Assembly: GCA_013350335.1 (NCBI GenBank)
Contig: CM023542.1
Location: forward strand, 7,364,025 to 7,428,024
DNA length: 64,000 nt
Reading direction: 5' to 3'
From: Chimonanthus salicifolius
Lineage: Eukaryota > Streptophyta > Magnoliopsida > Laurales > Calycanthaceae
In this document: piece by piece, positions 23,801-38,800 of the stretch
Position numbering within the stretch: position 1 is the first letter of the stretch
Layout: each line of letters begins with the position of its first letter
Translations under genes and position numbers: made by a program
Notes under the pieces: generated by a model
Databases searched by the model: none
Told to the model about the DNA's origin: nothing
What the model saw: only the letters and a program-made list of their open reading frames with translations

Positions 23801-26800
23801 CCCATAACCTTTAAGTTGTATGCCAAAATATTAATATTTTTAGTTTTTTACTATTAAACATGCATCTGACAATGTTCTCGCTGCTAACTTGCTATGCAAT
23901 GGAATCAGACATGACCATTGTTTCAAAACTCAAGCTTGATTCAATAGGACTCCAACAGACTTATTGGGAGCTAAACCTTGCGCAAGTTTTTGCCAAAGCT
24001 CAGCCAACCAACCAGCTAGTGAAGGAGTTAAATAATGAAGCATACGCATTCAGGTTTCTTATTTATAACACTGAGTATAATTTTTAAATGTAATGTAATA
24101 ATAGAATCTAATGACTACTAATTTGAACCATGCACATCGCAATACATACACACGAACACACACATGGATAAAGGATCACCTGCTCATTGGTATGAAATGT
24201 TGTCACTTGTACACCAATGTCTTGTGCCCACCTGGACCACTTTGATCTTAATAGCCCCCTCACACCCTACTCAACTTTGTGAATTGCATGCACACCCAAT
24301 TTGATCCCATTTATCTGACCTATAACATTCTTACCCCATCAATTTTGATGCATTTCGGCCAATGGATAAAGTTGGATTTTTAGGCCCTTAAAAGACAAAG
24401 CTTTCCTAATCTGATCAAGAAGAAACTTTACAAGTATGATGCATAAGCCATAAGCCTTCAACCCCATACATTAAAATGGACCCAGGTTGGCCAGTGGGCC
24501 CCACAATGCACTGGTGCGAAGCGAGCTTACATAATTGAGAATTGTGTATTTTTAAAACCTATTATACTGTGTTTACAGATGATGAAACATCAGCAATACC
24601 ACTAACATAAATTTCATGATGTTAGGAGTCTGAAGTAAAGCAAATTATACCTCATTCTTCCTACTCCACCGTAATGTACCAGTGCGACCAGCAAACGCAT
24701 AGAATGCAAAATGCCGCAAATCCACTACCCCAGAGGTTTCAGAAGCCTGTACAAATTTTGCAATAACCTAAATATCATGATATCATATTGAGAGAGAGAG
24801 ATGTGTGGTCCTGCAAAATGAATTACCTTGTGCCATACAGCATGATATAGATTTTTTACTGGTGAATCAAAATCCATATAGTTCAAAATTGAAGAGAACA
24901 GCTTGAAGGATTCAAACAATAAGAATCCAGAATATGACTAAATGCAGATAGGACAACAGCTATTGGTGATTATTAATATAACTCAATGCGAAATCCAGCA
25001 TGATAGAAAAAACAAATAATAATAATAATAATGTTAAAAACCTACTGCATTAGAGAACTTGAGAGACCAAAAAGAAGCAACTAGCAAACAGTACATTGAT
25101 TCTAAGCTTGTTCAGTTTATCCAAATCCACAGGGAATCAAATGGAGAGGCAGATAATCAAGCTAAAAGGGGAGTAGACAGGCCCAGTTTGTTAGTTTCAT
25201 ATGGTTGATTCCTTGAATCTTTAAGATTCTCCATCACCGTTTAAAAGCAAGCAGTAGGATTTATCAAGGGAGAAAAACAATAACATTCTTTTCTTTTTGA
25301 ATAGTAACTTGATTTATTTCATGGAGCTGAAAAACAATTGTAACAACGAATAAAAAAATGAAAGCCAACAATAAACAAAAATAAGCGGAGCCAACAAGAA
25401 ACTAAAAACTAAAGCATGCAAATGACTGCCCTCCCTAAACATGGTAATGAATGGAACAGAAAAACTTAGATAATAAATTAAAACCAAGGGTATTTGGTCA
25501 GAATCTGGAGATATTGTCTCATTTAAAAAAGCTCGTAAACTCCTATCGTGAGACAAGATTGCCCTTTTTAAATGTAAACAAAAAATGTATCATTCGCACA
25601 GCAATATTTCTTCATTCGCACAGGAATACATGAGGATGGAAATTTAAGGACATCTCTGTATCATTTAAAATCCACCGAGACGCAAAAGAGAGTTTTCACA
25701 TGGTTGAAGAGCTACAGGTGTCACTGAATTTACTGAAAGATCTTTCAACAAGAGAATTTCAGCCACCAGCTCACCGTATGGTTGTACATTTTTTTTTTTT
25801 AAACATCAACGATTAAATTTCATTAAAATAACGAAGGAGTTTATAAGAAGGATCTGAGTATAGAAGATACATACTCAGAGTGAAGAATAAGAACAAGATA
25901 TGAAGAAAGCCATAAAAATAACAAAAATAAAAAGAAGATCAATGATACCAAAAAAAAAATCCACCCCAAACTGATATCACTGAAGGTCTGCTCCCTCTAG
26001 GTCCCAAGGTTGGCCGGAGGGAAAAAAACCAACGCCGCTGTTTGAAGTTGAACATCAGCTTTCGCCAAGAAGTCTGCAATACAATTTGTTGAACGAGGCG
26101 TACGAGTGAAAGTGATGTTACCGCTATTGCACAATATCCAGATGTCCCTAGCAATACAAACCAGCCTCCATGGGAGAAATTTCCTATTACTAGCCCAGAC
26201 GATGGCATTAGTTGAGTCACCTTCGATAATGAGAGTACCACCCCTAAACCTAAACCAGACTTAAAGTGCTCTTTTAATTGCTCTCAATTAGGCCTTATTT
26301 GACTCCATTGACCCTACTGATTCCGAAAAAGCAGCTACCAATCTACCCCTATCGTCCTAAAGGACACCACCAATGGCCAGCCCTGGTTTTCCCCAAGTTG
26401 CGCCATCAACATTTAATTTGCATGAACCCAGAGGAGGCGCTACCCACCCCTTTCATACAAGCCTTCCAAGACAGATAAAAGCTCTCTGGATCTAAACCCT
26501 GAAATTCTTTACAAACAGACAACGAACCAATCAACTGTCATTTCACCCTTTCAAAGACATCTCTAGGGTTCCTTTTCTTATCCTCAAAAATCCTCCCACT
26601 GTGCTTTTTCCAAATTGCCCAAAAGACAGCGAACGAAACCATTTTCCAATCCACTTTACGTCTACCTGTAAAGAGATTCCCCATCTAAGCCACCATTGTA
26701 TCCTCCACACCACTACCAAAAACCCACGAGCACCCAAACAAGCCCAGGAACAAATACCACACAACCCTCGTGAAACGACACCTGCATAACAAATGATCCA

Positions 26801-29800
26801 CAGACTCATCTTCTATCTCGCACAATGTGAAAATTGTCGAGGTCTCTTCTGGAATAACAAGTCTTCTCCTAAGATTATGTCTCACAAGGATCCTTTTGAA
26901 TCCTTTTTCTCAAAGCCGTCCACATGAAAAACTGGATTCTAGGGGGGGGATCTTGTTATTCCAAGCCAGATTGCAAGTAGGAGGTGAGAGTGCGTTTGTT
27001 ACATAAGCAAATCGCAAGATTGATTTTACTAAAAAAAGACACAGACGGCTCCAAAGACCAGATCCACTTATCCTCCTCCTCCATCCATAGCCTACTATCT
27101 CTAATGATTCCAATCAACGCTTGGTGGGAGGTATCTTCAAAATTCCTCAAGGTCCTTCTAAAAGAAATTGGCCACTGTGGTGAACGATTGACCTCTCTAT
27201 AATAATCACTTATCAAAGCATCGCGATTTAGAGCCACCCTAAATAGTCTAGGAAAGACTTCCATTAATGAACTCTCCCCCACCCAGATATCTTTCCAAAA
27301 CATCACCCTCAATCCATTGCTAACCTGTAACCTAATTCCCTTTAAAAATGTTTCCCCTATTTTTCCTTCTCCGTTTCCAATCTTCATTAGGGTTTTCAGA
27401 ACTGATGAACCATCCCTAGCAGCTCTACTACCTAACCTCCACTCCCCAGGGACTTCCACACCATATCTTGTTGTTAACACCTTTCTCCATAGGGCCTCTT
27501 TCTCCAACACGAATCTCCACAACCATTTACTCAGAAGGGCATGATTCCTATCTCTGATACTGTAGATTCCCAACCCACCATTTTCCTTCATATTATTAGC
27601 TTCTTCCCATTTTACTAGATGGATTTTCTCGTGTTTTCATTTCCTTCCCGTAGGAAGTCTCTTTGGATTTATTCTAATAATTTTGCCACCCCTTTAGGTA
27701 TTTCGAACAAAGAGAGATTGTAGGTGGGGAGATTCACCAGGCATGATTTAATTAAAATCAATCTACCCCCAGTTGAGAGGTAAGATTTACTCCAAGCATT
27801 TAATTTTTTCGAAACCCTTTAAATAACAGGTTCCTAAAACACTTTTGACCTCGAGTTCCTGCCAATTGGTAAACCAAGGTCCGTAAAGGGAATCTTGCCA
27901 ACTCCGCACCCTATCTCATTTGCCAACCCTTCTAATTCCTATACCTCAACCCCTAAGCCAATGATATTACTCTTCCCCAGGTTTATCCTCAACCCCGATA
28001 CAAGTTCAAAACATCTTAGGATCGCTCTCACTCCAAACAACTCTACCTTAGACGCTTCACAGAACAATAATGTATCATCCGCAAATTGTAAATGACTGAT
28101 TGACCAACTGCCTGGGGAGATCTCCAAACCTTTAATGATATTAATTGCTTGGCTCGGTTCATGAGCCCATTAAGTGCTTCAGCTACCAGTGTAAAAAGAA
28201 AAGGGGATAGAGGATCCCCCTGGCGTAAGCCCTTGGTGGCATTGATCGGTTCTGTGGGTGAGTCATTCACCAAAATTGAGTATGAAGACTCTTGAACACA
28301 AGCCCTCAACCATCTCCTCCATCTGGTACCGAAACCCATTCTCCAAAAAAGATAGTCTACAAACTCCCATCTGACGTGATCATAGGTCTTCTCCATATCA
28401 AGCTTTAAAAGCACCCCTCTTAGGCCATCCTTGCGTTTTGCGTGGATAAGTTCATTTGCTATCAATACCCCATCCAAGATCTGTCTCCCCCCAATGAAGG
28501 CTCCCTGCAACTCCCTAGGACTGAACTAAGTCTCACAGCTAACACCTTGGCTAACAACTTGTACACGCAACCTAATAGACTTGTCGGTCTATAGTGAGAC
28601 AATTCTGATGCTCCTTCCTTTTTGGGAATTAAGGCCACTAAGCAGTGTTTAAGGCTCTTGTTTAAAATCCCTCTCCTATGAAACTCCCTAAAGAATCTCA
28701 GGAAATCCTCCTTAATGATATCCCAGCATTTCCTAAGGAATATGAAGTCGAATCCATTGGGACCCGGTGCCTTATCCCCATCAACACTGTGAAACGCCTC
28801 CGACACCTCTGATTCCTCAAATTCTCTTTCTAACCATAATACCTTTTCTGGTGCCAAAGAGTCGAAGGTAACCCCCTCTAGCAACGGATAACTGGACTCC
28901 TCCCAATCTCCTACTCTATCCTCCCGGTATTACTGATGAAGGAACGGAGAGGCCTAGGATTAGAAGCATTATTCCCCTCTCAAGATGACCCAACTTCAGG
29001 TTCCCCACTAGATCTAGGCTAGACACCCCTGAAGGCATGGAAAGCATGAATAGGAACTAAATGGAAATGAGCAAAAGATTGGGTAGCACCTAGATCCAAT
29101 GGACACAACTCCGTGAGGTGATGCTAGCTGAAACTGCTCTCACTAAATGTTGGAAGGCGTGAATGAGGTGGCGACCCCTGCGGATGATCATAGAGTAGAT
29201 GCTCATGCACAGCCACGGAAGATGACTCTAGGAGTACCTGCCGATGACTGAAGACCGTTCCTGCACCTAGGGGACAATGATGAAGGCGCCAAGTGTCCCG
29301 CTGCTGGACTGAAGGAGGATTTAGGAGAACCCCACCTTGGGTCGCCTCCACCCAAAACCTGGACTGAATAGGATAAAAAACAGCCCCCAGCTCAAAAATG
29401 CCAGGGAGAGAAGGTACATATCTATTAGAAGAAAAAAAACAAATGAGATGGAATGGAAGGAGCACCTACAGGAGGAAAGACCCTGGCAATCATGTTCGAA
29501 GGAGGAAGCATAGCATAGGGGTGTGAATCAGACACAGTTAAAGGCACTATAGCAGGTGGTATGTACTCCACCTGGAAGGGCTACCTTCATTGATTGGGGT
29601 AAAGATGGAAGCAAAGTAACTCCTAACTGCTGCTCTAATTTCATTTTTCCGATCCACTCTTCTCCCATTGACCATGACAGATTTCAAAGTATTTACCATA
29701 GATCTTGCTTTAGCCATACGATGGAAAAACTTGGTGTTCCTGTCCTCTGCTTTCAACCATGTAGCCCTGGATTTTTGTCTCCATTCTACTTCCTCCCTTC

Positions 29801-32800
29801 TAAGTAAGCCCCGCAGTTTCAACAAACATAATTGTTTCTCAAGGTATTCCTCCTCTCTCAAGTGTCTTTCTTCCTCCAAGCTTTCCCAACCCTCAAGTAA
29901 TTCCAAAGTATGATCTCTCTCTTCAACTAAGCTGCCCATCTCCTCCTTGCACCATTCTTTAATTTTGGGTTTTAACAATTTCAATTTTCTTTGTCGGCAA
30001 AAACTAGCCCACCCTTCAACTTCAAATGAGCTCCACCACTCCTTAATTTTTCCTAAGAACTCCTTATGACTCAGGCATGCATTATTGAATCGGAATGTTC
30101 TGGGTCCCCAGTCCTCCACCTGCATACTGAGAAGGATCGGCCAATGATCTGAAACAGGTCTTGTTAGTTTAATTTGCATCTCTCCTCTAAACAGTTCTTC
30201 CCATTCCACCGAAACTAGGAATTTGTCAAGTCTGCTCATAGAGGGACCTCTCGATCCATTCGACCACGTAAACCTACCACCCAACAATGGATAGTCTACC
30301 AGCTGACAAGAGTCGATGCAATCCGAGAATTCCTCCGAGTAGTTGTTTCTCTCAGTCTGACCTCTCCTTTCTGAAGGGAATCAAACTGCATTAAAGTTGC
30401 CACCTACACACCACGGTCTAGACCATTTGTTCTTCAGTTGACAAATTTCTTCCCAAAACTGTAATCTTTCCATATCCGAATGTGGGCCATAAACATTAGT
30501 GAACATCACTTCAACATCCTCATCAATCAACTTCCCTTTCACCGAAAGTGTTCTGTTACCCATGATCGATTCTATTGCCTCAAACACTTCCAACTTCCAT
30601 AGGATAATAAGTCCACCTGAGTTTCCTGTAGCTGGTTTAGCTCTCCAAGCTGCTGATCTAACCCCCCAAATCTCCCTAATATCCCTGCCAGAAATCTCTC
30701 CTCTTTTTTATTCTTGAATCAGAACAATATCTGCTCGGTTTTTTCTGCGTATCCCTCGGATGGCTCTCCTTTTTAGTCTAAAACCAAGACCCCTCACATT
30801 CCAAGAGATTACTTTCATTGATTAACCTTTTTCTTCCCCTAGCTCAAACCTCTCTTCTTGGAAGTGTATGCTTTTAGAAGGTTTGATGTTCCTGTTGATT
30901 CCTTCAATTTTGACGACCTACCCATGTGTCGTGAATCCAATGATCTTCGATCTCTTTCCTCTATCATTTTCAAAGCTTCTTCAGTTGAATTTAAATCAAG
31001 GAATTTAATTCCCATCTTGCTCTCGGCATACAGAATTTTCCTTGCATCCTCTTTACAACATCCTAGCTTGGAGGCAAAGACTGTAACACCTGCCCGGTAT
31101 ACCTTGCTTCCCTCAGTGTTCCTGTCTAAATCCATATCCTCTGACTTATCCTTCAATGGATCTGCAACTGAAATTTTATTACTGCATTTGACAACTTCTT
31201 CATCAGATAGCACTAGGATCTCCTCTTCCACATCTGTTTCGAACAGGAAGGATGGAATGCTTTTTTGTTTTTTCACCCTCTGAGTGAATCTCATACCGAA
31301 GGTCAGACATGGAGCTTGACTGGCAGAAGTTCGAGAAGCCCTGTCTAGTTCTTGTTGATCGCCAACCCTCCATCTCATTTCCACCCCAACTGAAATCCCC
31401 TATCTTCTGAATTCCGGCAGGCGGGTCTTCAATCCCATCCACCTCTACCATCTTTTTTTTTACGATTTTTTTCTCCTTCCTTTTTTTTCAACATTTTTTT
31501 TCTTATTTCTTTTCTTTTCCTGCTTCATTTTTCTCTTCGAAGGGATCAAAGATTCCGCCTGGGCAAAGAGAAGATCTTCATCATCTTGGTCACCAATGGA
31601 AGTTGCGAACCCATCTTCAAGTTCCGCCAGTGACTTGTGTCTTTTCCTACCCTTTTTCCGTTGATTTCCGGTGTTCTTCAACCTTTCTGCGACGGAAGTT
31701 GTGTTTGCCGTGAAAACATCCTGACATTTCAAAGGATTTGGGCTTGAGAAAGCTACAGGACCTGTATGAGTGGACTTCGAAGAGTCCACAGATTTGAGCC
31801 CAGGGGAGTGTAAAGGGTCGAGCTGGGGCAGTTGTTCATGACTTAAGTTTTGGCCCACATCAGCTCCTGAACTTTGAGTTTGGACCATACCCGCCGAGAC
31901 CCCATTAATTAAGACCCAAGGTTGGCCCATACCCAACTTCGAAAAGCAGCCCACAAAGGTATCCTCACCAATCTTCCTTCCACCAGCTATAGCCCCACTG
32001 TTGCCACTTTCCTCTTTATCCTCCCAGCAATTAAGTTTCTCCTTATCTTCCGCTGGTTCTTTCCTGCGATTGGATTGAGAAGATAGGAGCGTGTTCTCCT
32101 CTTGCGCACGCAATGCCGCTGGCTCAAAGGAGAAGTCTCGCCCCTGATTGGTGTAGTACCTTCCGCTGTCAACCTTCAGCGATGGGTTTTCTCGAGATCT
32201 ATAGTACCTTTCTTGGGATCCCACGATTCCAATCGTCTCTCCATCATCCGGCCAAGGTCACTGCCAAAAAACTGAGTTTATGGGATGAAGCCTTTCAGAT
32301 TTGATTCCACGATATCGATTCGACCTTCGAGCACCCGATCTTCAACATAGGACACCTCGTGAATCTGATGAATCCCATCAGAAACCCTAATATCCACTTC
32401 AGTTGGGATGGGTTTGTTGTTATCCACCTCTCAGCAACCTTAGAGCAGACAAATCTTTTTTTTGAAGATTATCTTCATCAATCTCGAGGATCCTTCCCAG
32501 TTGATTTCCAAAAGTTGTAATGGAGTGCACATCCCAAGCAGCCAGGGGAAATCCAAAGCAGTGGAACCATGTCCAATGAGCCGCCGGAGCTGAGCCCAAG
32601 TGCCAGATTTTAATAGATGAGAAGAAGTTAAGTCCACTTTGGATCTCCCAACCATTCCTGAGCCTCCTCCTTCGTCAAAGCTAAGATCAAGAAGGTGAAA
32701 TCTCCTAACCAACGAACTGCTGAGCTGTTGATGCCACAACCTTCGCAGAAGAGGCGAACCTCACAGTGAGTGATATGACGCTTAGCGGAAGCCACGATAG

Positions 32801-35800
32801 ATTTAGAGAGCCATTCGTAAGCTTCATTCAACGTCAGTTTAGACATTGTGATATCGAAGGTGGGGGTCCCTTTCTTATGTGGAAGAATTTATGATATCCA
32901 AGGTGTGTACATGCCCCAAGGATTAATCAGGTACTCTAAGAGGCCTGGACACCTTGGTCTTAAAAAAAAGTATAATATCCAAGGTTCTATACTTCTATGT
33001 AATGACTAGGTTTTAAAAATCCGAATTTCTATTTTTACTAAATTTATTTACTCAGACCCTTTTATAAATAAATTAAATATAATAAACCAATAATGATTGA
33101 TTAAAAAATGTGATAATCATAAAATTCTCCCTAGCCATTTATTCCAATCAAATGAGTAAATAATTAATTAAAGAATATTAATGGGCAATGAACTTAGTTT
33201 TGATAATAATAAAATTAATCTTTCAATTAATTAATTAAATAAACAAAATAGGATCCTAGTTGAAACCATCCCGACTCTCAGACTCGTCTCAATTCTCACT
33301 CGAACCCGTCCCTATTTGATTAGATTAATCAACTCATGTGTCCCAATTCAATCAATTTACTCAACTGAAGGACCCCTATTCAGGTGTCCCTAGTTGCTCA
33401 AATTGGATGCCCTACCCTTAAATAATTAATTAAATACATAGAGATGAAATAATTAAAAAATTAATTAAAACAACCCCTACCCAACCCATTTTCTTCCTCA
33501 TCTTTTCTCTCCCTCTCTCACCAGCTGATCCTCTCTCACACCAGTTGATCCTCTCTCTCTCTCCCCCCTCCTCCCTCTTTTTTCTCACCTTCAAACCCTA
33601 ACCCCAGCCATCCCTACCCTCGGCCGATCACCTCCTCCTCACTGCCCACCCTACCTTCTACTGCCACCCATCCTACCCTCTACTTGGGTCTATTCGGTCG
33701 GATTGGATTGTAGTTTGTTCATAAATTGTAAATTTTCAAAAAAATAAAATGTCGATTTTTTGTCAAGAGCCATGTTTCCCTGATCAAGATATAGGTTTTT
33801 CCCAGGGTGTACTTGATGGCCCTTAGATTCAAGAACCATACCTGACGAGTTGGACTCGTACCGTCGAGTTGGACTCATACAGATGGGGTGTACTCGGTTG
33901 CCCCTAAATCTATAATTATATATGTAAGGGTGTCCTCGGTTGTCCTTAAATACAAGAATCAATAATTATATATGTAAGGGTGTCCTCGGTTGCCCTTAAA
34001 TCCGAGATCTATAATTTATATGAACGGGTGTCCTCGGTTGCACCTAAATCCAAGATCTAGAATATATGTATGGGGAGTATTCGGTTGCCCTAAAATCTGA
34101 GGAATTATATATATGTACAGGGTGTACTCTATGGCCCTAAAAACCGAGCAGTCACTGTGACCGGGGATGCAACTTCCCAAAACACGGTATTGTCATTTAA
34201 CTAAGAATTTTGAAAACAAGAGGTCTTGATGAATGATTTGGAAAGAAAGGAAATAGAAAATGGTTTTTGAGTACCATGGTATTTTTAAAATGAGTGTTTG
34301 GAAAATGGTTCCGGTGAACCATTGGGTTTATGAAAACAAGTGTGTTTTGAATGGTTTTGGTGAACCATCGTGTTTATGAAATTAAATATGTTTATGAAAA
34401 TGGTTTTGGGTGAACCATAGTATTTTGAAAATGAGTCAAGATTTGACATTTTCTTGAATGATGCAATTATAAATGCATGTGTGACTTATTGTGTATCTAT
34501 ATTAGGCATTATCGCTCCATAGTTTATAGTTCTTCCTACTGGGCACGTCAGCTCACTCCTGTACAGTTGCAGGATCGCCACCCAAGGAGGGACATCTCGG
34601 GTTTCAGGAAATGTCAGAGACCGCAAAGTTGTCAACGTTTATCTTGTTTACTCACTAAGTAGTTAGGATTTAAGTATTTTTGCCTATGAAAGTAGCACTT
34701 TGACTAGTATATGTTTAAAAGTATATTTGAAGTACCTTTAGTATTTACTTTGAGTAACTGAAATGAAGGCCTGAAGCCAGTTATATTTACTTACAAATGG
34801 AATTTTGAGAATCTGGATGTGAAATAAATAATGTGTGGTTGGTGGATGTTTGTGGAGGGGACAGGAGGTCCCATTATAGTAACAGGATTGATGTATTAGA
34901 TAAACGAGAAGTTTACAAGTGTTATCACAGGTCAAATAGGTTGTAGAAAATTTCAAAATGTCTGAAATACAGTCGGAACTCGGCCAAAATTTCAGTAGAA
35001 ATTTCCGTCATTGGAAAAGATATTTGTTAAAATAAATTAGAAAAAAAAGGTAAGCCGTTTTTTACTCAAGTCACATGTCCTGTCTTGTGACTAGAGGGGG
35101 CAGGGCATGACATGCTATCAAAAAGCTTAATTTGGATGCTATCAAAAGAATATGACCAAATCCACCAACATGCCACGTGTCCATGCAGCCAAATAGATGG
35201 ATTCACAGCAGATAAGGAGTCAACAGCATATCTTTTACAAGTAGATAACTTGATGATGATGATATCACTAGTCTAGTTGCAAATAAATATTGCAGCCCCT
35301 CTAATGCATATAAGCCAAAAGGAGCATACCTCTTTCTCCGAAGCACTTCTTCTGTGTTGCTCAGCATTTTTCTCTGCCGTCATGGCTTCTTCAAAAGGAT
35401 CCATGTAAAGCTAAACAATTACAGGTAAAATGGTAAGTCAAAAGCATTTAAAAATAACTACGACAGATGCAATTTATGAAATAAACATGCACTCAAGCAG
35501 CGAAGTTGTAATTGAGCACAAACGAAATTCCAAATAAGTAACATGAAGAGCAACAAAGACGAGAACGTTACACAAATGAAACTGAGATAGCATAAAGATA
35601 TGATGTCCCTGCCATATGCTTGATCAAAAATATATCACCACCATATGACATATCAGAGAGGTTCTTCACCATCATCAATGTCATTGTCTCGTCCATCTAG
35701 GATCAGCTTCCCAAGCAGTAATAAAAAATCTCCATCACCCCATGTTCTACCATGTCCTCCCTTACCACTTCAATCCATGTCTGAAGTGCTCCCCCTTCTA

Positions 35801-38800
35801 CAGATGTGCCTAAACCATCTAATATACAACATTCCTCTTTTTTTCTCTCTCTATCAGAGCAACCTTTACCATTTTCCCAAAGCACTCATTTCTTCTACAA
35901 CAACATTTTCTATTAATAACAAATCAGAGTACAAAAGAACAAGGCCCATCTATGAGATGGCCTGAACACAGTTTATAATCTCAAGAAAGGAGCCTCGAAA
36001 ATAAATACACAAGCGTAAGACAGTCAAACTAAGGATTTCCAACTACCATTGAGTCAAGTCACCACGATGCTTATAAAGGAATCAAAACCAAATCCCATTG
36101 ACTGATGTTCGATATAATTTTGCAGATGACAGCAAACATGGGCAAAGCTTTATCATCAAAGATTATTCTATTCTGCTCAACCAAATAAATGATATGATTA
36201 AGGTGCACTCATTTCTAATTTTATGTCATTTTCTGGTTACATATATAGAAATCTGTGCTTTATATTTACACCATGGTCACATTTGTGCACCATGAAATTC
36301 ATAGGCAGAGAAATCTAATCTTTGATGACAAAATATCTATTTTTTGGTGAAGCATAGATTTTATGAACTTCAGGATCACAGGAGATATCAAATCCTCAAA
36401 TATGTGACCCACCCCCTCCCCTAGGATTTAGAAATTCATAATTCAATATCCATAAAAAACTCAGCAGAGGTACATGGACATTATTGTCAAGCAATCCAAA
36501 TAGATTTGAACCCCCGAATCTCTCTCTCTCTCCCTCTCCGGAAAATTTAGACTTCAATCCAACATTAAGTAACTCAAACATGTGGCGCATTTTAAAAGGA
36601 GATATGCATCCATTTGCTTGTTGGTTGTGCATCCATTTGCGCTCTCTCTCTCTCTCTCTGGAAAATTTACACTTCAATCCAACAGTACGTAACTCAAACA
36701 TGTAGCACATTTTAAAAGGAGATATGCATCCATTTGCTTGATGGTTGTGCATCCATCAAGCAGATGGATGGTCGGCGGTATGTAACTCAAACATGTGGCC
36801 ATTCAATGCAAATGCATGAGCATTGTGCACCATGGCTGGTGCTCTCTCTCACGCTCTTGTGATATGCATACATCTACTTGATGGTCGTTCAATCCAAATG
36901 CATGAGCAGTGTGCACCATGGTCGGTGGACAGGGAACCTTAGGACGAGGATGATCAATCAAAAAATTGCAGAAAAACTTGCCAGTCAAACCGCATGATTA
37001 AGGTTCAATGATGCTGGTTTTTTACAAATCCACTACACACCCATACGTCAAAATGGGATGTCATGTGCATCACACATGACTTGTATGGTAGGCAAACCAC
37101 ACATTGTGAAAACCGTATATGTTTGTTTTGGTAACATAGTTCCAAAATAAAAAACAAAACATAGTGTACAGACCAGCATGCTAAACACAGATGGGGCCAA
37201 AGACAATTGCCCATATGGGCCAATAATTCTGGATAGTTTTGGATGTTTTCAAAATTTATGGTTTAAAAAGTTCACATTGGTCACTCCATGAAAGATACCT
37301 GATACATACCTGTGTTTTGGCTACCTAAAACCCTCCAATGCAACTATTTCAAACCTTGGTTGTTAAAGGAATGGAATAAGGGATAAATTCCCAGTTTTAG
37401 TGCATAAATCTTCATTTGCAATTTTTATTCTTTTTCAGTATCTGGTAGCCTTCAATTGCATCAAGTCCTGTTATGAGTTTTTCCCATCAAACTAAGTTTA
37501 AGATTTTTCTAACTTCACAAATTGAACCATAGGGTCCATGGCAGCCAAAGTTCATGGATGGCATCAATAAGTAAACTTAGGTCAATTATTTATCATTTAC
37601 TTATATTTATCTATCTTTATGAGCTATGGGGTATGTCTATTAATAGAAGGGGCAATAGCAGCTTATCAATAAAAGAGGATCCTAAGCAGGGAGGTGGTGA
37701 GATATTTACCCTTAGAGAAAAAGGAACATATAGGTAGGGTATCAAATACTTCTTTCTACAAAATAAATATTTATAACTAATGGTTTCACAGTAAAAAATA
37801 TTCAATAAAACAGACATTGCAATTCAGCTGAATTGGAAACAATTACTGGTAATTTCAGCAAGTAAATCTGCTTCCCCAATTGCTTCCTTAAACAAAAAAA
37901 GAAAACTGGAAGGGAAACAAGATATCCCTTATCCAAATGATAATATACCCAAGTTCATAACTAATGGTCCTGAGTCCTGAAAGATAATGATGATGACATA
38001 CATGTGGTTGCATTTCCATCCTGCCTCCTACAATAACTAATCCAGCATCTCCATGCTTTAATGTGTAATTGCTTATAGAAATTGCTATCTCCCTATGATG
38101 AGCACCATGTGGAAAATCCTCCTGACAAAAAAAAACTCATAAATATACACAAGCTGTCAGAGATGTTAAGAAAGGGAAACTGTGACCTTTCTACATGTCA
38201 TAGCTACCTGTAAATTAGTCTCCCAGAGCTTTTTAAGGTTGTGATCAAAACACATTACTGACCAACCCGATGTGACAACCACCAAAACTTGCTTTTGTAT
38301 TTCTCCATGTTTGTAAGTACGGTCAACAACACCTGCAGCCATGGCTATAGGACGTCTCCCAGATGAAATACGGACTTTGTCAGGCAACAATGATACCTGT
38401 GCCAGCAAACGTGCTTCGCTGAATCCTTCATCTATACGTCGAGCATGAGGCTCCAAAACCTAATTGTGAAAAGAAAAAAAAAAAATGTTTAGCCAAGAAA
38501 TGTTGAATATGTATTAGAAATACTTCTTGCTTAGTCAAGAAGTATTATGAGAGAGAGAGAGAGAGAGAGAGGGCTTCAATAGCTACAAAGCATCATGCAA
38601 CTGTCATTTCCATCACCAAACGTTGGTGCATACAATAACTCGGACAAATAATTTGCAAATAACGTTCAAACCTCTCCACATTTGTAAATGAACATAGGAT
38701 GGGAATTCACTGTAATAGCTACAAACAACAAAGCAACCTTTTGCGAAATGTCAGTGCATACCATAACTCAGACTAATAAGGTGCAAATAAAATTCAAACC

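Larger units (their letters stand above)
25789..32889 (-). mobile_element. L1-type LINE, near full length, broken, in intron 5
   Basis: On the minus strand the order is ORF1 (32846-31460), endonuclease, reverse transcriptase, zinc finger, RNase H and a poly(A) tail (+ T run 25789-25800). It is in sense with the host gene. Frames are broken in many places, so it is inactive. The RNase H marks the plant L1 lineage that carries this extra domain. The 5' edge is only approximate and I found no target duplication. Confidence 0.85.
24747..35329 (-). other. Intron 5 of the NERD1-like gene (10.6 kb)
   Basis: From the 3' side it holds about 1 kb of unassigned DNA (24747-25788), a broken near full-length L1 in sense orientation, a 67-bp SINE fragment, and a solo LTR. 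Splice sites at both ends are intact, so the insertions appear tolerated. Confidence 0.85.

Noticed and set aside
35645..35965. 106-codon ORF on + in intron 4
   Set aside because: Antisense to the host gene, low-complexity Ser/Pro content and no domain.
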